The notes below the pieces were generated by a model. That model searched no databases and was not told the DNA's origin. It saw only the letters and a program-made list of their open reading frames with translations. Source: Heliopora coerulea (Eukaryota > Cnidaria > Anthozoa > Scleralcyonacea > Helioporidae). Taken from it: a stretch of 64,000 bases of DNA. Location: the NCBI GenBank assembly GCA_030142905.1, contig JASJOG010000168.1:649501-713500 (forward strand). Direction: 5' to 3'. This document shows positions 22,769 through 35,356 of the stretch, piece by piece; the stretch's first letter is position 1, and every line of letters starts with the position of its first letter. The position numbers and the translations under genes were made by a program.

Positions 22769-25208
22769 CAGCGTTCTCAGATTTAAGGAAATTTCCTTAA
22801 ACTGAGGAAATTTTGACCTTTTTAAGGAAATTTTCATGGAAATAGGATTTTTAAGGAATTTTTAAGGAATTTTTGAATAGTAACAAAAATAGGATAGGCA
22901 CATTGATAAGTTCAATATTCTTGTTCTGTTCCTTATTATAAATATTCATTTATTCTAACAAAACTTTTCTTTTAATTCGTTTATACACCATTCAATCACT
23001 GCCATTTAATCATTGGTTGAAAGTTCCTTTGTAATAAGTTTTTGAGCCTGACTGTTGGTAGCTTCACTCTTAACAGCTTTTACCATACGAATAAAATCTG
23101 TGTTCAGCTCTATTTGGTGTGCATGGATATCATGTGCCTTCATGCCCTCATGGGCATGTATTAGCCCAACAAGGGTCTCCCTTTTCAATGCATTTCTCGA
23201 GTCGGTTTTTATCCGTTTGAGAAGACTGAAAACTCTCTCGACGGACGCATTCGAAAATGGCAAAGACATCATGCAAGCGACAACTTTTCGAAGATTCGGG
23301 TACTTGAAGGATCCGTTGATGGTCTCTGCGTTCAGCCTTTTCTGCCAGAAAACAATTGATGATTCATTGGGCGTCAACTCTGTGGGCTCTTCCAAGGACT
23401 GCCTTCTCCATTCCAGATCAGCGCTAACTACGTCTGCCACGTCGGCCAAATACGGCAACGTCGAGAAAAGTTCGTGCAGTGAGAGAGGCAAACATTTGAC
23501 GGCATTGCTTGGAATGAGGAACTCTACCAATCTAAATATTGGATTCTTCATGTCAAAACGTGATCTTATTTGCTTCACCAGCTCAATCAGGAACTCTAAA
23601 CAAGCCTTCCTAACTTTCAACATGGGATCTAGATCATCTTTCAATTCGGACAGTGTATTCGTAGCCAATATTCCCATATACACCTTTTCTAAAGGCACTC
23701 TGATGTCCAAACAATGTACGTCGATGGTGAAGGGATCCTCTTTCCTGATCACATCCATATTAATGAAATCGCTCGGAATATCTCGTAGTAGCTTCGTAAC
23801 TTCTCTGAGATGATGTAGCATGTGATTTGTTGTTTGAAACATATTGTTAAACTCGTTGAGTCGACGCAGCTGTGCACTGAAGAACTCCAACTGAGCGAGA
23901 ACGTATTTGTTGCTCAAACCTTTCAAAATGCTCTCTGTTGTGTAAGAAGGATCTTTCCCTTCTGCCACAAATGCGGTGAAATACAGACGAAGAGCTTCCC
24001 ATTGCTCCAGATTTCTGGTGACGCAGCTCTCCAACGATAGCCATCTTGTTTGGGATAGTTTCAACAACTTGTGAGGTTGCACTTCCACAAACTCTTGAAA
24101 TTGTACAAAATCCTTCTGCCTTAGTGTTGACCGGCTGAAGTGGGAGTAGATGTTTCTACACAAATCTTCGAGTGTTGTAGACAACTTTAAGCAAGAATTA
24201 GATGCACAGAGATGAATTATATGGCAGCTGCATTTGATGGCAGCAACATGTGGCAAATCTTTCTTCAGAAGGGTGGAAACACTTAAATTTTCACCAAACA
24301 TAACATTGCAGGCATCTGGAGAGTAACCAATGATGTTGGAGAGAGGTATTGATTTCTCTTGGAAAACGCCCTTTATCGATTGATAAAGCCCCTTAGCTCC
24401 AGTGTCGCTGACTTCGACTATATCCAAAAATCTAGTTACTGGCTTTAAGTTGTCGTCAACATACATAACACAGATTATCAACTGCTTCTCGGTTGACACA
24501 TCTGTAGTCTCATCTGGTATTATGCTAAATCGTTTGTGGCGTAAGATCTCAACCAACTCTTTTACATAATACAGTCCGACGCCTTGGCAAATCATGTTCG
24601 TACATTTGGTTGTTCCTATCTTCATTTCTTGAAGGCATTTTGCTTCCTGATTATTTTTTGGTGCTCTTGATTTCAGGAAGTCGAGAAGAAACGGACTGAG
24701 ACTAAGAGGTAGATTGTGTTCGGGGTTAAAAGCAGCCAATTGAACTGTAGTGATCTCCTTGTATGTGCTGGTATTTTCTTGCTTTTGAAGGCTAACGTTA
24801 ATTCTAGTCTGATTCGATGAACTTGAACAAGCTTGCTTGTGTTGAGCTGACTCTTTGTATCTTTGAAGAGCACACTTTGCATGATGGTTTGTCGTTAGCG
24901 TTTACAGGTGCAACAAGCCACTGTTTAAAAGCAGGATCTTTCATCCAATCTGAGCGAAACTTCTGTTTGTATTTTTTTCTTGTCATTTTTGTTTTTTTGG
25001 GAGGGCTTCCCTAATCTTCGGAGTACGATTCTGAGTCAGCCATGATAAATAGTCCTAAGAACCGATCATTTTCCCGCCTTTTCGATCGTCACGGGAGACT
25101 CAAAGCGTTCGTGGGGGGCTGACACGAGTTTGAGGAAATTTTGATCGATCTAAGGAATTTTTACCGTCAAATCTAAGGAAATCTTAGCAATAAGATCTGA
25201 GAGCCCTG
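22769..25208 (-). mobile_element. hAT transposon nested in the Kolobok, 2.4 kb
   Basis: Exact 8-bp target-site duplication GATAGAAA at 22761-22768 and 25209-25216. Ends are CAGCGTTCTCAGATTTAAGG and, reverse-complemented, CAGGGCTCTCAGATCTTATT. Subterminal AAGGAAATTT/AAGGAATTTTT motifs occur on both sides. One transposase gene lies on the minus strand. Confidence 0.92.
23006..24986 (-). pseudogene. hAT transposase, nearly intact (one frame break)
   Basis: A long open frame of 577 residues runs 24739-23006. It has the DETTDVSTEKQLIIC first-aspartate motif, GYSPDACNVMFGENLS second-aspartate motif, CSCHIIHLCAS, the TRWLSLESC segment, and the C-terminal NASVERVFSLLKRIKTDSRN. Upstream, the minus strand from 24986 encodes MTRKKYKQKFRSDWMKDPAF and a BED-like CKVC, but near 24880 one base is gained or lost. 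The finger then continues in the frame that leads into the 577-residue part (YKESAQHKQACSSS). Apart from this, no stop is seen. Closely related to the transposase at 6966-10028. Confidence 0.9.
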
Positions 25209-25297
25209 GATAGAAACAAACTCCACTTCTAGATTTCTACAGCGCAGCCTTCCGACCGTCCGCAAATACTGTTGTTGTTTCTTTGATATTTCTTATA

Positions 25298-25560
25298 ATG
25301 CGTGATTGCATGGTTCCAAACTGCACAATCAAATCACGTAAGACTGCGGAGATAACTTACCATCGAGTTCCTAAGAAAAACGTCTGCGGCAAGCGTGGTT
25401 AGCGAAAATTCGCCGAGCTGGTCCATGCAGTCGCAACAATTTATTTGTTTGTTCAGAACATGTCACGCCTGATTGCTTCGAGGAAAACTTACCAGGACTC
25501 GTACCTGGTTACCAAAGCAAAGGGAAACTTAAGGCTAATTCGGTTCCTTCAATATTTCCG
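25298..25560 (+). pseudogene. THAP zinc-finger exon with one-base frameshift
   Basis: ATG at 25298 gives MRDCMVPNCTIKSRKTAEIT then YHRVPKKNVC. Near 25392 the frame slips by one and the rest of the THAP domain continues: QAWLAKIRRAGPC, then CSEHVTPDCFEENLPG, and finally SVPSIFP. The C2CH zinc ligands, the central Trp and the final AVPTIFP-like box of the family are all present. A GTAAAG right after the last codon could be a splice donor. THAP domains bind DNA and form the N-terminus of Kolobok and P-type transposases. Confidence 0.85.
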
Positions 25561-26325
25561 TAAAGAAATACTGGTAACCCGAGATCCACCGGCTAGCGGA
25601 GAAACCTTGTGCGCGCAAGAAGAGAGGTACTATTTCTTAGTGGCCAAATCAATGCGTACTTATTGATAGTTAAATAGTTTCAGTAGTCACGTCAATGTAC
25701 AAACACGCAAATAAAATTTAAATAAATAGATAGATAGGAATATATCCAATAACGAAACTTGTTTCGGTCTCTTCCTTAATATATTAAAATGATAAACCAT
25801 TCGCAAGTATCTGCTGATAAGCAACAGTCAGAGAGTCCCCTACAACAAGACTTGTCTCAAGGTACCTCTACTGATGTCAATGAAATGCAATTCTTCACAG
25901 ATGTTGGAACGACAACAGTTGAGTTTATGACCGAAATTCAACTTCATTGTTAGCAGTGTTATCTCCTTTTTCCAAAAAGTCACCACTCGGTCCAGACATG
26001 TGAATAATTGTTTGAAACTTTGAATATTCCAACTTTTAGATATAAATCCGCTAGCACACCACTGACAAAGTTACTTGAGAATACACAGCGACGCAACGAC
26101 CTGATATACTTCACTCAATGACGTCACACCGCCAATGGGAGCGGCCGCATTCGCACGCATACAAGCAAAAATGGTGGCCTACAGTACTAAGTGAAACACG
26201 ACAAACATAGTCAAATTTCTCCCAAACCAAAATGATTTGAAGAAAACTAACACCCATTCTGAGGTAAGGTCATATAGACCTTTCATCTAAATGAGACCTG
26301 TTTTGGGGCTGGAGTGTCCCTTTAA

Positions 26326-26691
26326 CAGAGTGTGGGGTCTGTACTGAAAAAGTATTTGTCTAAAAATTAGATTAAGATGTGAGGTTGTACTGGATGATTC
26401 TTATAATAACAAATGTGGCAGAACATGTGTAACATGCCATTTGTGAAGGTTTTTTTATTTAGGAAAATTTGGTTGTGGCAGCATGTTATGTTAAAAATCA
26501 TTTTTCAAAATATTGTCTCCTACAACACTACTTTTAAAAAAGCTCAGCTCTGGTATCACCTGCTAATGTGGTTGGTTTAATGCCAACCTTTTTACATTAA
26601 ATGCTTCCAAGTGCAAATTTGATATCTATGGCAGTACTTGCAAACTTACACATTTTGGATATATTTCACTTAACATAGAGACATAACTCTC
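26326..26691. other. Non-coding spacer between Kolobok and Penelope-like element
   Basis: AT-rich; no coding or repeat signal seen beyond the flanking target sites. Confidence 0.5.
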
Positions 26692-26931
26692 TAATGGACA
26701 GTAAATACAAAATAAAACAAATTCCGAAAATAGACATCTTGTGTTCTTGATATTCAAGTTAAAAAAGAAGAGTGTACAGACAGAGTCGGTGATATTTCGT
26801 CTTTATTCCAAAGACATTGTCAAACCAATGAGACTACAAGCAAGCGGTGATCTATATGTATAGCTATTTACAGACGCAGCGAAAGTATACAATTACAGGA
26901 TGGTGTAAGCAAATGTGATGGTCTAATGGCT

Positions 26932-28084
26932 CTAGAACAATGACAGTTTTTTACAAGCTTTAAGACCACTGTTGAGTTGTGGCATATTACGTTTTATCAA
27001 TAGTGATTCTAGGATAAGGAGTTGATTAGGATTGTTATTATTACAACGATATAAGATTTTAGTATTAGTTGGAATTAGATTACAAGGATTGCAAAGTAAG
27101 TCAGTGAAATCCTCCTCAGATTCAATGTCAGGAAATGATGAAAGGCGAGAGATGAAGTTTGCGTCTGGACAGTCTAGGAGATGTTGAGATATGGCACTAG
27201 AGTTATTGTAATTGGTAGCGTGCTGTGTTAGTCGAGATTGTAGGTTACGTTCAGTTTTGCCTATGTACGTTTGGCCACAGCCAGGACATTTAAATTCATA
27301 AACAACGTTAGCTTTAGAAAGTTCCGGAATTTTATCCTTTTTGGGACAGAAAAATGACGTTTTCTTGGTTTGATAAATCACGATTGGTTTAATGGGAATT
27401 TTCAAACTGCGACGGATTTTGCGAATGACGTTGAAAACTAAATTTTCACCTTGTTTTCCAAGATATGGTATTCTGAAATAAATTTTTGGCGAATCATTGT
27501 CGGCAATATGTTCCATTGAATTAGTGTTAGATATAACCTTGTTTTTGAGTTTGTGAATCAAAAAGTTCCGGACTTTTAGAGGAAAACCGTTCCATGACAT
27601 AAAAGACTTTAACGTACGAATTTGGTTATCAAATAATGTTTGATTAGAGCAGATCTTAAACGCGCGAAAGAATAAAGAGTTTATCCAAGTGGTTTTGCGG
27701 TTGAAAGGTTCAAAACTAGAAAAATGCGTGTACTGGCCTGTGTGAGTTGTTTTTCGGAAAATATCAAGGCCGTCATCGGTAATCTTGAGATCGAGAAAGT
27801 GAACATGTGAGTCAGAAAAATCGTCAAACGTAAATTTAAGATTTTTATCAAAACTGTTAAATTTTGAAAGAACATGAGGAATATCAGAAGGCCGGATGAG
27901 AACCAAGGTGTCATCGACATAACGACGATAAAACTTAATGACACCTGAATTAATCAGATCTGAAACAATGACATTTTCAAATTCGGTGAGAATTATGTTT
28001 GCTAGAACGGGTCCTAGCGAAGACCCCATAGAAACGCCATCGAGTTGTTCATACAGAGTTCCATTGCATGAAAATATAGTTTTT
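26932..28084 (-). pseudogene. Penelope-like RT/GIY-YIG, 5'-truncated inverted copy
   Basis: Open frame on the minus strand from the truncation point near 28084 to the stop at 26932. It starts inside the reverse transcriptase (DGVSMGSSLGPVLANI), has RRYVDDTLVLI (catalytic YVDD), and ends with a GIY-YIG endonuclease (YEFKCPGCGQTYIGKTERNL ... LTQHATNYNNSSAISQHLL). It lacks the N-terminal half and any start. Confidence 0.9.
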
Positions 28085-28110
28085 TTATCTCCTTCTCCAT
28101 TAACCGACTT

Positions 28111-30022
28111 TTGAAGTCTGAGATTTCAAAAGTCAAGGCACGACACAATAAAAAGATGGACAACCTACTGGCACTGAAGAACGCTATAGATGGCCTACAA
28201 GAAAACCCGAACAATGTTATTCTCAACCTTACTGGCCACAATCTTTCTGACGAACAGATTGACGTGTTGAAACTTGGTCTCCGTTATGGTTTTGCTACAC
28301 GACCTAATGAACTTGAGATGCTCTCAGTTGCTGAAGACGTCTGGGATCAGATTGCTAAACTCAATCAATTTAAGGACGGTAATTTTGTTAAAGATAAGCT
28401 TAAAAACTCACTCCGCTCTTTCACATACAATTATTTAGATTTAGACTTAGAACAATTCCATATCGATAGTAAGCGTATCCGTATACTTAAGAAACTCAAT
28501 ACTGACTTTGCTATTCTCAAATCTGACAAAGGCAATGGTATTGTCTAGTTAAACCGCTCTGATTATTGACACTACGAACACGCCACATTACAACGTAGGA
28601 AAATTTATTGCCAGCCTTTTAAATCCCATTACTCTTAATCAATTTTCACTGCGAGACTCTTTCGATGCTACCGAAGCAATTAAATCTATACCAAAAGATC
28701 TAATTTCCCAAGGTTATAAATTTGTCTTCTTCGATGTCGAGTCTCTTTTTACTAACGTGCCTTTGCGTAGAACAATTAACATAATCTTAGATCGCGTCTA
28801 CAAACAAAATCTAATTGATACTACACTCCGGAAGTCAACTCTCAAAAAACTTATTCTTGAATCATGCACTAAAACTATATTTTCATGCAATGGAACTCTG
28901 TATGAACAACTCGATGGCGTTTCTATGGGGTCTTCGCTAGGACCCGTTCTAGCAAACATAATTCTCACCGAATTTGAAAATGTCATTGTTTCAGATCTGA
29001 TTAATTCAGGTGTCATTAAGTTTTATCGTCGTTATGTCGATGACACCTTGGTTCTCATCCGGCCTTCTGATATTCCTCATGTTCTTTCAAAATTTAACAG
29101 TTTTGATAAAAATCTTAAATTTACGTTTGACGATTTTTCTGACTCACATGTTCACTTTCTCGATCTCAAGATTACCGATGACGGCCTTGATATTTTCCGA
29201 AAAACAACTCACACAGGCCAGTACACGCATTTTTCTAGTTTTGAACCTTTCAACCGCAAAACCACTTGGATAAACTCTTTATTCTTTCGCGCGTTTAAGA
29301 TCTGCTCTAATCAAACATTATTTGATAACCAAATTCGTACGTTAAAGTCTTTTATGTCATGGAACGGTTTTCCTCTAAAAGTCCGGAACTTTTTGATTCA
29401 CAAACTCAAAAACAAGGTTATATCTAACACTAATTCAATGGAACATATTGCCGACAATGATTCGCCAAAAATTTATTTCAGAATACCATATCTTGGAAAA
29501 CAAGGTGAAAATTTAGTTTTCAACGTCATTCGCAAAATCCGTCGCAGTTTGAAAATTCCCATTAAACCAATCGTGATTTATCAAACCAAGAAAACGTCAT
29601 TTTTCTGTCCCAAAAAGGATAAAATTCCGGAACTTTCTAAAGCTAACGTTGTTTATGAATTTAAATGTCCTGGCTGTGGCCAAACGTACATAGGCAAAAC
29701 TGAACGTAACCTACAATCTCGACTAACACAGCACGCTACCAATTACAATAACTCTAGTGCCATATCTCAACATCTCCTAGACTGTCCAGACGCAAACTTC
29801 ATCTCTCGCCTTTCATCATTTCCTGACATTGAATCTGAGGAGGATTTCACTGACTTACTTTGCAATCCTTGTAATCTAATTCCAACTAATACTAAAATCT
29901 TATATCGTTGTAATAATAACAATCCTAATCAACTCCTTATCCTAGAATCACTATTGATAAAACGTAATATGCCACAACTCAACAGTGGTCTTAAAGCTTG
30001 TAAAAAACTGTCATTGTTCTAG
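28111..30022 (+). pseudogene. Penelope-like reverse transcriptase/GIY-YIG endonuclease, internal deletion
   Basis: 28111-28548 gives the N-terminal region ending AILKSDKGNGIV, the usual start of the RT domain. A stop follows. About 25 bases later the frame resumes with TNTPHYNVGKFIASLLNPIT, a segment normally roughly 100 residues further on, so the early RT motifs have been deleted near 28575. From 28757 the frame is open to 30022: FFDVESLFTNVPLRR, the YVDD motif near 29035, and the GIY-YIG domain at about 29655-29790. Penelope-like elements reverse-transcribe at the target nicked by GIY-YIG; this copy is defective in RT. Confidence 0.9.
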
Positions 30023-30290
30023 AGCCATTAGACCATCACATTTGCTTACACCATCCTGTAATTGTATACTTTCGCTGCGTCTGTAAATAGCTATACATAT
30101 AGATCACCGCTTGCTTGTAGTCTCATTGGTTTGACAATGTCTTTGGAATAAAGACGAAATATCACCGACTCTGTCTGTACACTCTTCTTTTTTAACTTGA
30201 ATATCAAGAACACAAGATGTCTATTTTCGGAATTTGTTTTATTTTGTATTTTCTTAAGTTGTCTGCTTGCTGTGGTTAATGGACAGTAAA

Positions 30291-32703
30291 GATTGCTTTC
30301 TATGTGTAGGAGTGACATTATATCAAAACATGGTGTAGTCAGATCATATTAATTTTGTTAGAAAGAAGATCAAACAATGTCTCAGTTTCATCTATTGTAT
30401 GAAGCATCTACTACAGTTAAGTTTACAACATTATCCTGAAAGAAAAATTTTGAGTGTCAGGATACATTTTTAAAACCTAAGCAGGACCTTCCTTCCATCT
30501 TTATAACTGCCTTGTACTTCCTTTCCTTCATTTTGACTACAGTTAGATTGTGTGGTGGGAAGAGAATAAGTCAACACTGAAGCTTCTAAAAAGCTTGATA
30601 TATGTGTACTGTAACCAACCAGGAGAAGAAATCTGTTAATACCTGGTTAGTTGGCTCAACAAAGTTATCACCCAAGTCAGCATCTTCTTCACCAATTACT
30701 ACTATATAAAATCAAAATTAAATAGTAATTAACATCAAAAGAAATTAACTTAAACCAACATTTTACTTTCATCCAGAGTTGTAAACAAGTATGTAGCACT
30801 GAGTTACAAGTTGGTAGTAATTAGGAAGGTTGACCAATCTATCTAGATATTGTAAATACATAATACCTTGAGGTTTGAGCCTACTTTTGGTTCAATCTTT
30901 GTGAACTACTTTACAACAAGTCTTTCAACTTTTGGCATTTGTTTTGTTTGTTTTTTTAACTAATTTTAACAACAGCAATACTTGCCTGTCCTTGAGTTTG
31001 TAATTTATTCAAAGTATCTTTACTTTCAAATGAGATTAAAGAGGCAACTTAAGATGTGCATAAAGATATACAAACTTAAACTGGTACCCATTATGAATAA
31101 AGTCTATGCTTTAATACAAAAGATACTTACAAACAACAATCACCCACAATGTTACAACAATGAGAAAAATGGCTCGTAAAATTTCAAATAGGTTGATAGG
31201 TGGAACTATATGAATGAAAGCAGAAGATGTTTCAGTGGGGACTTGGAAATTGCTATTTAAAAGTACTTTAATTATTTTTTGTGAGCAAAACAATTTCAGA
31301 CAAAGTATGCTTGATTTCCGCAGTTTCTTTTTCTACAGATTTCACCTCTAATCAACTCTTCTCCTTTATCTATTAATTTTCTGGTCTTATATGTTTTCTG
31401 AATTGTATTTTGTAACCCTTTTCCAGTCAACAAACCAAGTTGATTTGATTGTCTTATGCTGCAATTTGAAATAATGTAAAATTCATATGTATCTTTCATT
31501 TTTACACATACAGCCAATATCATGGCAAAACAATTGAAATTTAATTTATACAAGCTGTCCAGAACATAGACTCCTTTGTTTAACTGCTCAGTATCAGTGA
31601 AAATGTGTTAACTTTGTAGCATAAGGATCATAAGCTATTACTTCATGTAGATAACAACCTTGCTTGATTAATACCAGTATTGGCAGCTAGTAGTAGGAAG
31701 ATACTAAAACTTGAGTTCATATTTCCTTTAACACCATACCTGTTGGCCTGAAGTATACTCATTTACTCTATTTAACATGTAACTGTAAGCCATTAGTTAT
31801 AAAACTTGAAATAACCCATCATTTCATGATGGTTTACATGTCCTATAATAAACATTTTCCAGCACATACCATATTGTGATGGGGAACAGATCCATTCAAG
31901 GATAAATAGTAAACTTTTAGCCAAATTTATGCCAAACACCACCATCTTCATGGATTAGAAAAGAAAAGAAAAAACAGTTTCCAGTTATGTCCAGGAACAG
32001 TTAAGGGCAATTCTAAACAAGAAACAGGACAAAAATGACAAATTTTAAGTCATTCTATTGCATGGTTAATATGAAAGCAAACGTTTCTCACTATTGATTG
32101 ACTACAATCAACAATTGGTGTAATTTAGTTATTTCAAAAACTGTTCCAGCCTAAAATGTTGAAATACCATCACAAAAGTTCAAAATACCTGAGATCTAAT
32201 TTATTCATTTTGATTTGTTTTGAAAATTATTCATTGAGTCAATTGCATTGTTGTATTAGTTCCGTTAATTTAAATTGCACTAGATGATGAGCGTAGAAAT
32301 GTTGTTGTTGTGGCATAGATACCTAAAGAACAAAATACTCACCTCCACAGACATAGCTCACATTAATAATAATGTAAAATGTGATGTTTGTTTGATCAGA
32401 TTCTACTTTTGTATTATTTACAAAAAATCATATAGTTTCTCATGCCACCTGAGATTAAATCAAGCCCTTGAATTTTCAAAAGCCCAATTTATACTCATCC
32501 AGTAGTCTTCTGTAATTTCAAAACTCTTTGAAAACCTGCTTGAATTAATTGCAAATTGCACTCAAAAGCATGTGCTTTCCCATACAAACTCCACTTAAAT
32601 CTACTGAAAACAGGCATCTCAGCCAAACTAACTACCAAACTGGGAGGGCCAGGTAGTTTTGGTGTACATTTATAACTACTTGTATGACTGACTAATTGAA
32701 CAT
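30291..32703. other. Mostly non-coding; one possible coiled-coil-gene exon
   Basis: The region between the Penelope element and the start of unit B. The only exon-like piece is 30643-30701 on the minus strand: after acceptor ...TATATAG it reads VIGEEDADLGDNFVEPTN and ends at donor GTATTA. It could be an upstream exon of gene A, but its phase is not confirmed. No mobile element ends recognised. Confidence 0.4.
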
Positions 32704-33903
32704 GAAAGTTTGTGTGAGAGCTGTAATTTTTAAGAGGCCTAAATGTTTTTAAGTTCATTCTATTTCAAACATCAAAATACCCACTTTGATTAACTAATTG
32801 AGGATTACCCACACTCTTTGTATTGAGGAAATGTGCTTCACCATAAAAATTCATTTTAAAGTATTTATATATTCATTGCTTTCTAAAGCAATAATCTCTA
32901 ACCCTGTAAAACAATTCACTACTTTTAAAAAAATTTTTTTGAATGTACCAAATTCATGGAGTTTACTGTAGTAAAATGTGTACTGGAAATCTTAGTAACA
33001 TTACATTTCAGGAAAAAGTTAACTCTGTTTCATTGTTTTGATTTCATTACTTCTTTTTATACTCAGAATTGTCACCAGCAAGCAACCAGGAATAATGTTT
33101 TCACCAAAACTTCCCCCTTAAATAAATATACAATTGATACCAGTTGACTTGAGGCCTATTTTGGACTAAGCATTGGCAACGGGAAGTTATGTATTGGTTG
33201 TTGGAGGACCCATGGGCTATCATAGCCTAGGTACTAAATTAGGAGAACACCATTGCTTGGATAGCATAATGTAGAAAGATTAAGAGATCAGCTGTTATCT
33301 TTTAAAGAGATTGTATTATGCTGGAGAATGTAGTAATATACATTGTACTATGATCCAATCAAAAATCCCAAATATTTATGTCCTAAGTGACTGACTTTTT
33401 GCTACCTTACTTCTCCAAATTATTGGGGAGCAGAGGCCTCCCTGGCCCATATGTAACTCTCTCCTTGAGCATAAGAAGACAAACTCCAAAACCTACTAAT
33501 TGAGATCACTGGTGTAATTGATTCTCAGATGCTTCATTTATTTTGAGGGAGCAATGCCAAACTACATACACCATAACATCTGGTCAAGATGCCAAACACC
33601 TGTATACTCCAGCAGTGCCTGGTCTTTCACTCCAGCAGATCAGCTTTTAGCTCACTTTATATTTCTTCTTAATCGTTCATAATTAAGTGGCAATTTGGCC
33701 CTGTTCCAATAGTTTGGAACTGATTTCACCAAAACACTTTGTGATTGTCGATCCCAATACTGGACAAGGACTACGGTTGAAAAATTTAACGCGGCAGTAA
33801 AGTGGTTATACACAGGTAAACTCAAACTCAATAGATAAATCATGGCACGCAGATTCAAATTTTTGTATCCTTTCCGTAGACCTGTGGTTCTGTAGTTATC
33901 TGA
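32704..33903. repeat. Segmental duplication, unit B left end
   Basis: Direct repeat of 1-1280. The junction near 32704 (AAGTTTGTGTGAGAGCTG) corresponds to the very first base of this window. Past 33903 it continues into sequence matching 10556 onwards, so unit B keeps the compact arrangement. Confidence 0.85.
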
Positions 33904-34067
33904 TCTGTTGGGATTTTCTGCCTTTGTATCACGATAAAACACTACTAAAGTATTTCAAACTGTGTTTGGGCATGTCAATACACTTACCTTTCCTAAAAGG
34001 TAACGATTTTGACCAGTAGATGAGGATTAGATCTTTTCTCGTTGCTTTTTCAGTGAACAATGGCAGC

Positions 34068-35356
34068 GTTCCTAACGGGGTTCTTAACGGGGTTCTTAAC
34101 GGAGTTCTTAACGGGGTTCTTAACGGAGTTCTTAACGGAGTTCTTAACCGGAGTTCTTAACTGGAGTTCTAAACGGAGTTCTTAACGGGGTTCTTAACGG
34201 AGTTCTTAACCGGAGTTCTTAACGGAGTTCTTAACGGAGTTCTTAACCGGAGTTCTTAACCGGAGTTCTTAACCGGAGTTCTTAACGGAGTTCTTAACCG
34301 GAGTTCTTAACGGAGTTCTTAACGGAGTTCTTAACGGGGTTCTTAACGGAGTTCTTAACTGGAGTTCTAAACGGAGTTCTTAACGGGGTTCTTAACGGAG
34401 TTCTTAACCGGAGTTCTTAACCGGAGTTCTTAACCGGAGTTCTTAACCGGAGTTCTTAACCGGAGTTCTTAACGGAGTTCTTAACCGGAGTTCTTAACGG
34501 AGTTCTTAACGGAGTTCTTAACCGGAGTTCTTAACGGAGTTCTTAACGGGGTTCTTAACGGAGTTCTTAACGGAGTTCTTAACGGAGTTCTTAACCGGAG
34601 TTCTTAACGGAGTTCTTAACGGAGTTCTTAACCGGAGTTCTTAACCGGAGTTCTTAACCGGAGTTCTTAACCGGAGTTCTTAACGGAGTTCTTAACGGGG
34701 TTCTTAACGGAGTTCTTAACGGAGTTCTTAACTGGAGTTCTTAACTGGAGTTCTAAACGGAGTTCTTAACGGAGTTCTTAACCGGAGTTCTTAACCGGAG
34801 TTCTTAACCGGAGTTCTTAACCGGAGTTCTTAACCGGAGTTCTTAACCGGAGTTCTTAACGGAGTTCTTAACCGGAGTTCTTAACGGAGTTCTTAACGGA
34901 GTTCTTAACCGGAGTTCTTAACCGGAGTTCTTAACCGGAGTTCTTAACCGGAGTTCTTAACCGGAGTTCTTAACGGGGTTCTTAACGGAGTTCTTAACGG
35001 AGTTCTTAACGGAGTTCTTAACTGGAGTTCTTAACTGGAGTTCTAAACGGAGTTCTTAACGGGGTTCTTAACGGAGTTCTTAACCGGAGTTCTTAACCGG
35101 AGTTCTTAACCGGAGTTCTTAACCGGTGTTCTTAACCGGAGTTCTTAACCGGAGTTCTTAACGGAGTTCTTAACGGAGTTCTTAACGGAGTTCTTAACGG
35201 AGTTCTTAACGGGGTTCTTAACGGGGTTCTTAACGGAGTTCTTAACGGGGTTCTTAACGGAGTTCTTAACGGAGTTCTTAACGGAGTTCTTAACGGGGTT
35301 CTTAACGGAGTTCTTAACCGGAGTTCTTAACGGAGTTCTTAACGGGGTTCTTAACG
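34068..35356. repeat. 13/14-bp minisatellite (GTTCTTAACGGAG family), ~95 copies
   Basis: Runs for about 1.29 kb without interruption. The three main unit types are GTTCTTAACGGAG (13), GTTCTTAACGGGG (13) and GTTCTTAACCGGAG (14), with rarer GTTCTTAACTGGAG and GTTCTAAACGGA. A compound block containing AACTGGAGTTCTAAACGGAG recurs near 34150, 34350, 34740 and 35035, i.e. higher-order repeats of roughly 200-390 bp. A 93-residue open frame on the minus strand (35145-35426) made of KNSVKN repeats is a by-product. Absent at the corresponding position in unit A (10680). Confidence 0.97.

Larger units (their letters stand above)
22619..26321 (+). mobile_element. Kolobok-like DNA transposon with THAP exon, split by a hAT
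   Basis: Flanked by TTAA on both sides (22615-22618 and 26322-26325). Long inverted ends start AGGGACACTCCAGCC and extend about 140 bp, including TTAGTTTTCTTCAAATC and TGACGTCATTGAGTG-like segments on both sides. TTAA target sites with long inverted ends and a THAP zinc finger point to Kolobok; piggyBac shares the TTAA but not the THAP. Without the inserted hAT (22769-25208 plus one target copy) the element is about 1.25 kb, too short for a whole transposase, so it is non-autonomous. Confidence 0.8.
26706..30276 (+). mobile_element. Penelope-like retroelement in inverted-duplicate form
   Basis: A 14-bp target-site duplication, TAATGGACAGTAAA, is exact at 26692-26705 and 30277-30290. Inside, the two arms 26706-28084 and 28871-30254 are inverted copies of one another: the encoded 365 residues are identical. 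They are separated by about 0.79 kb of N-terminal sequence read on the + strand. The right side has an extra ~22-base tail (TTAAGTTGTCTGCTTGCTG) that the left lacks. Inverted, 5'-truncated partial copies joined to a longer copy are typical of Penelope-like elements. The identity of the arms says they arose in one event and recently. Confidence 0.92.
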
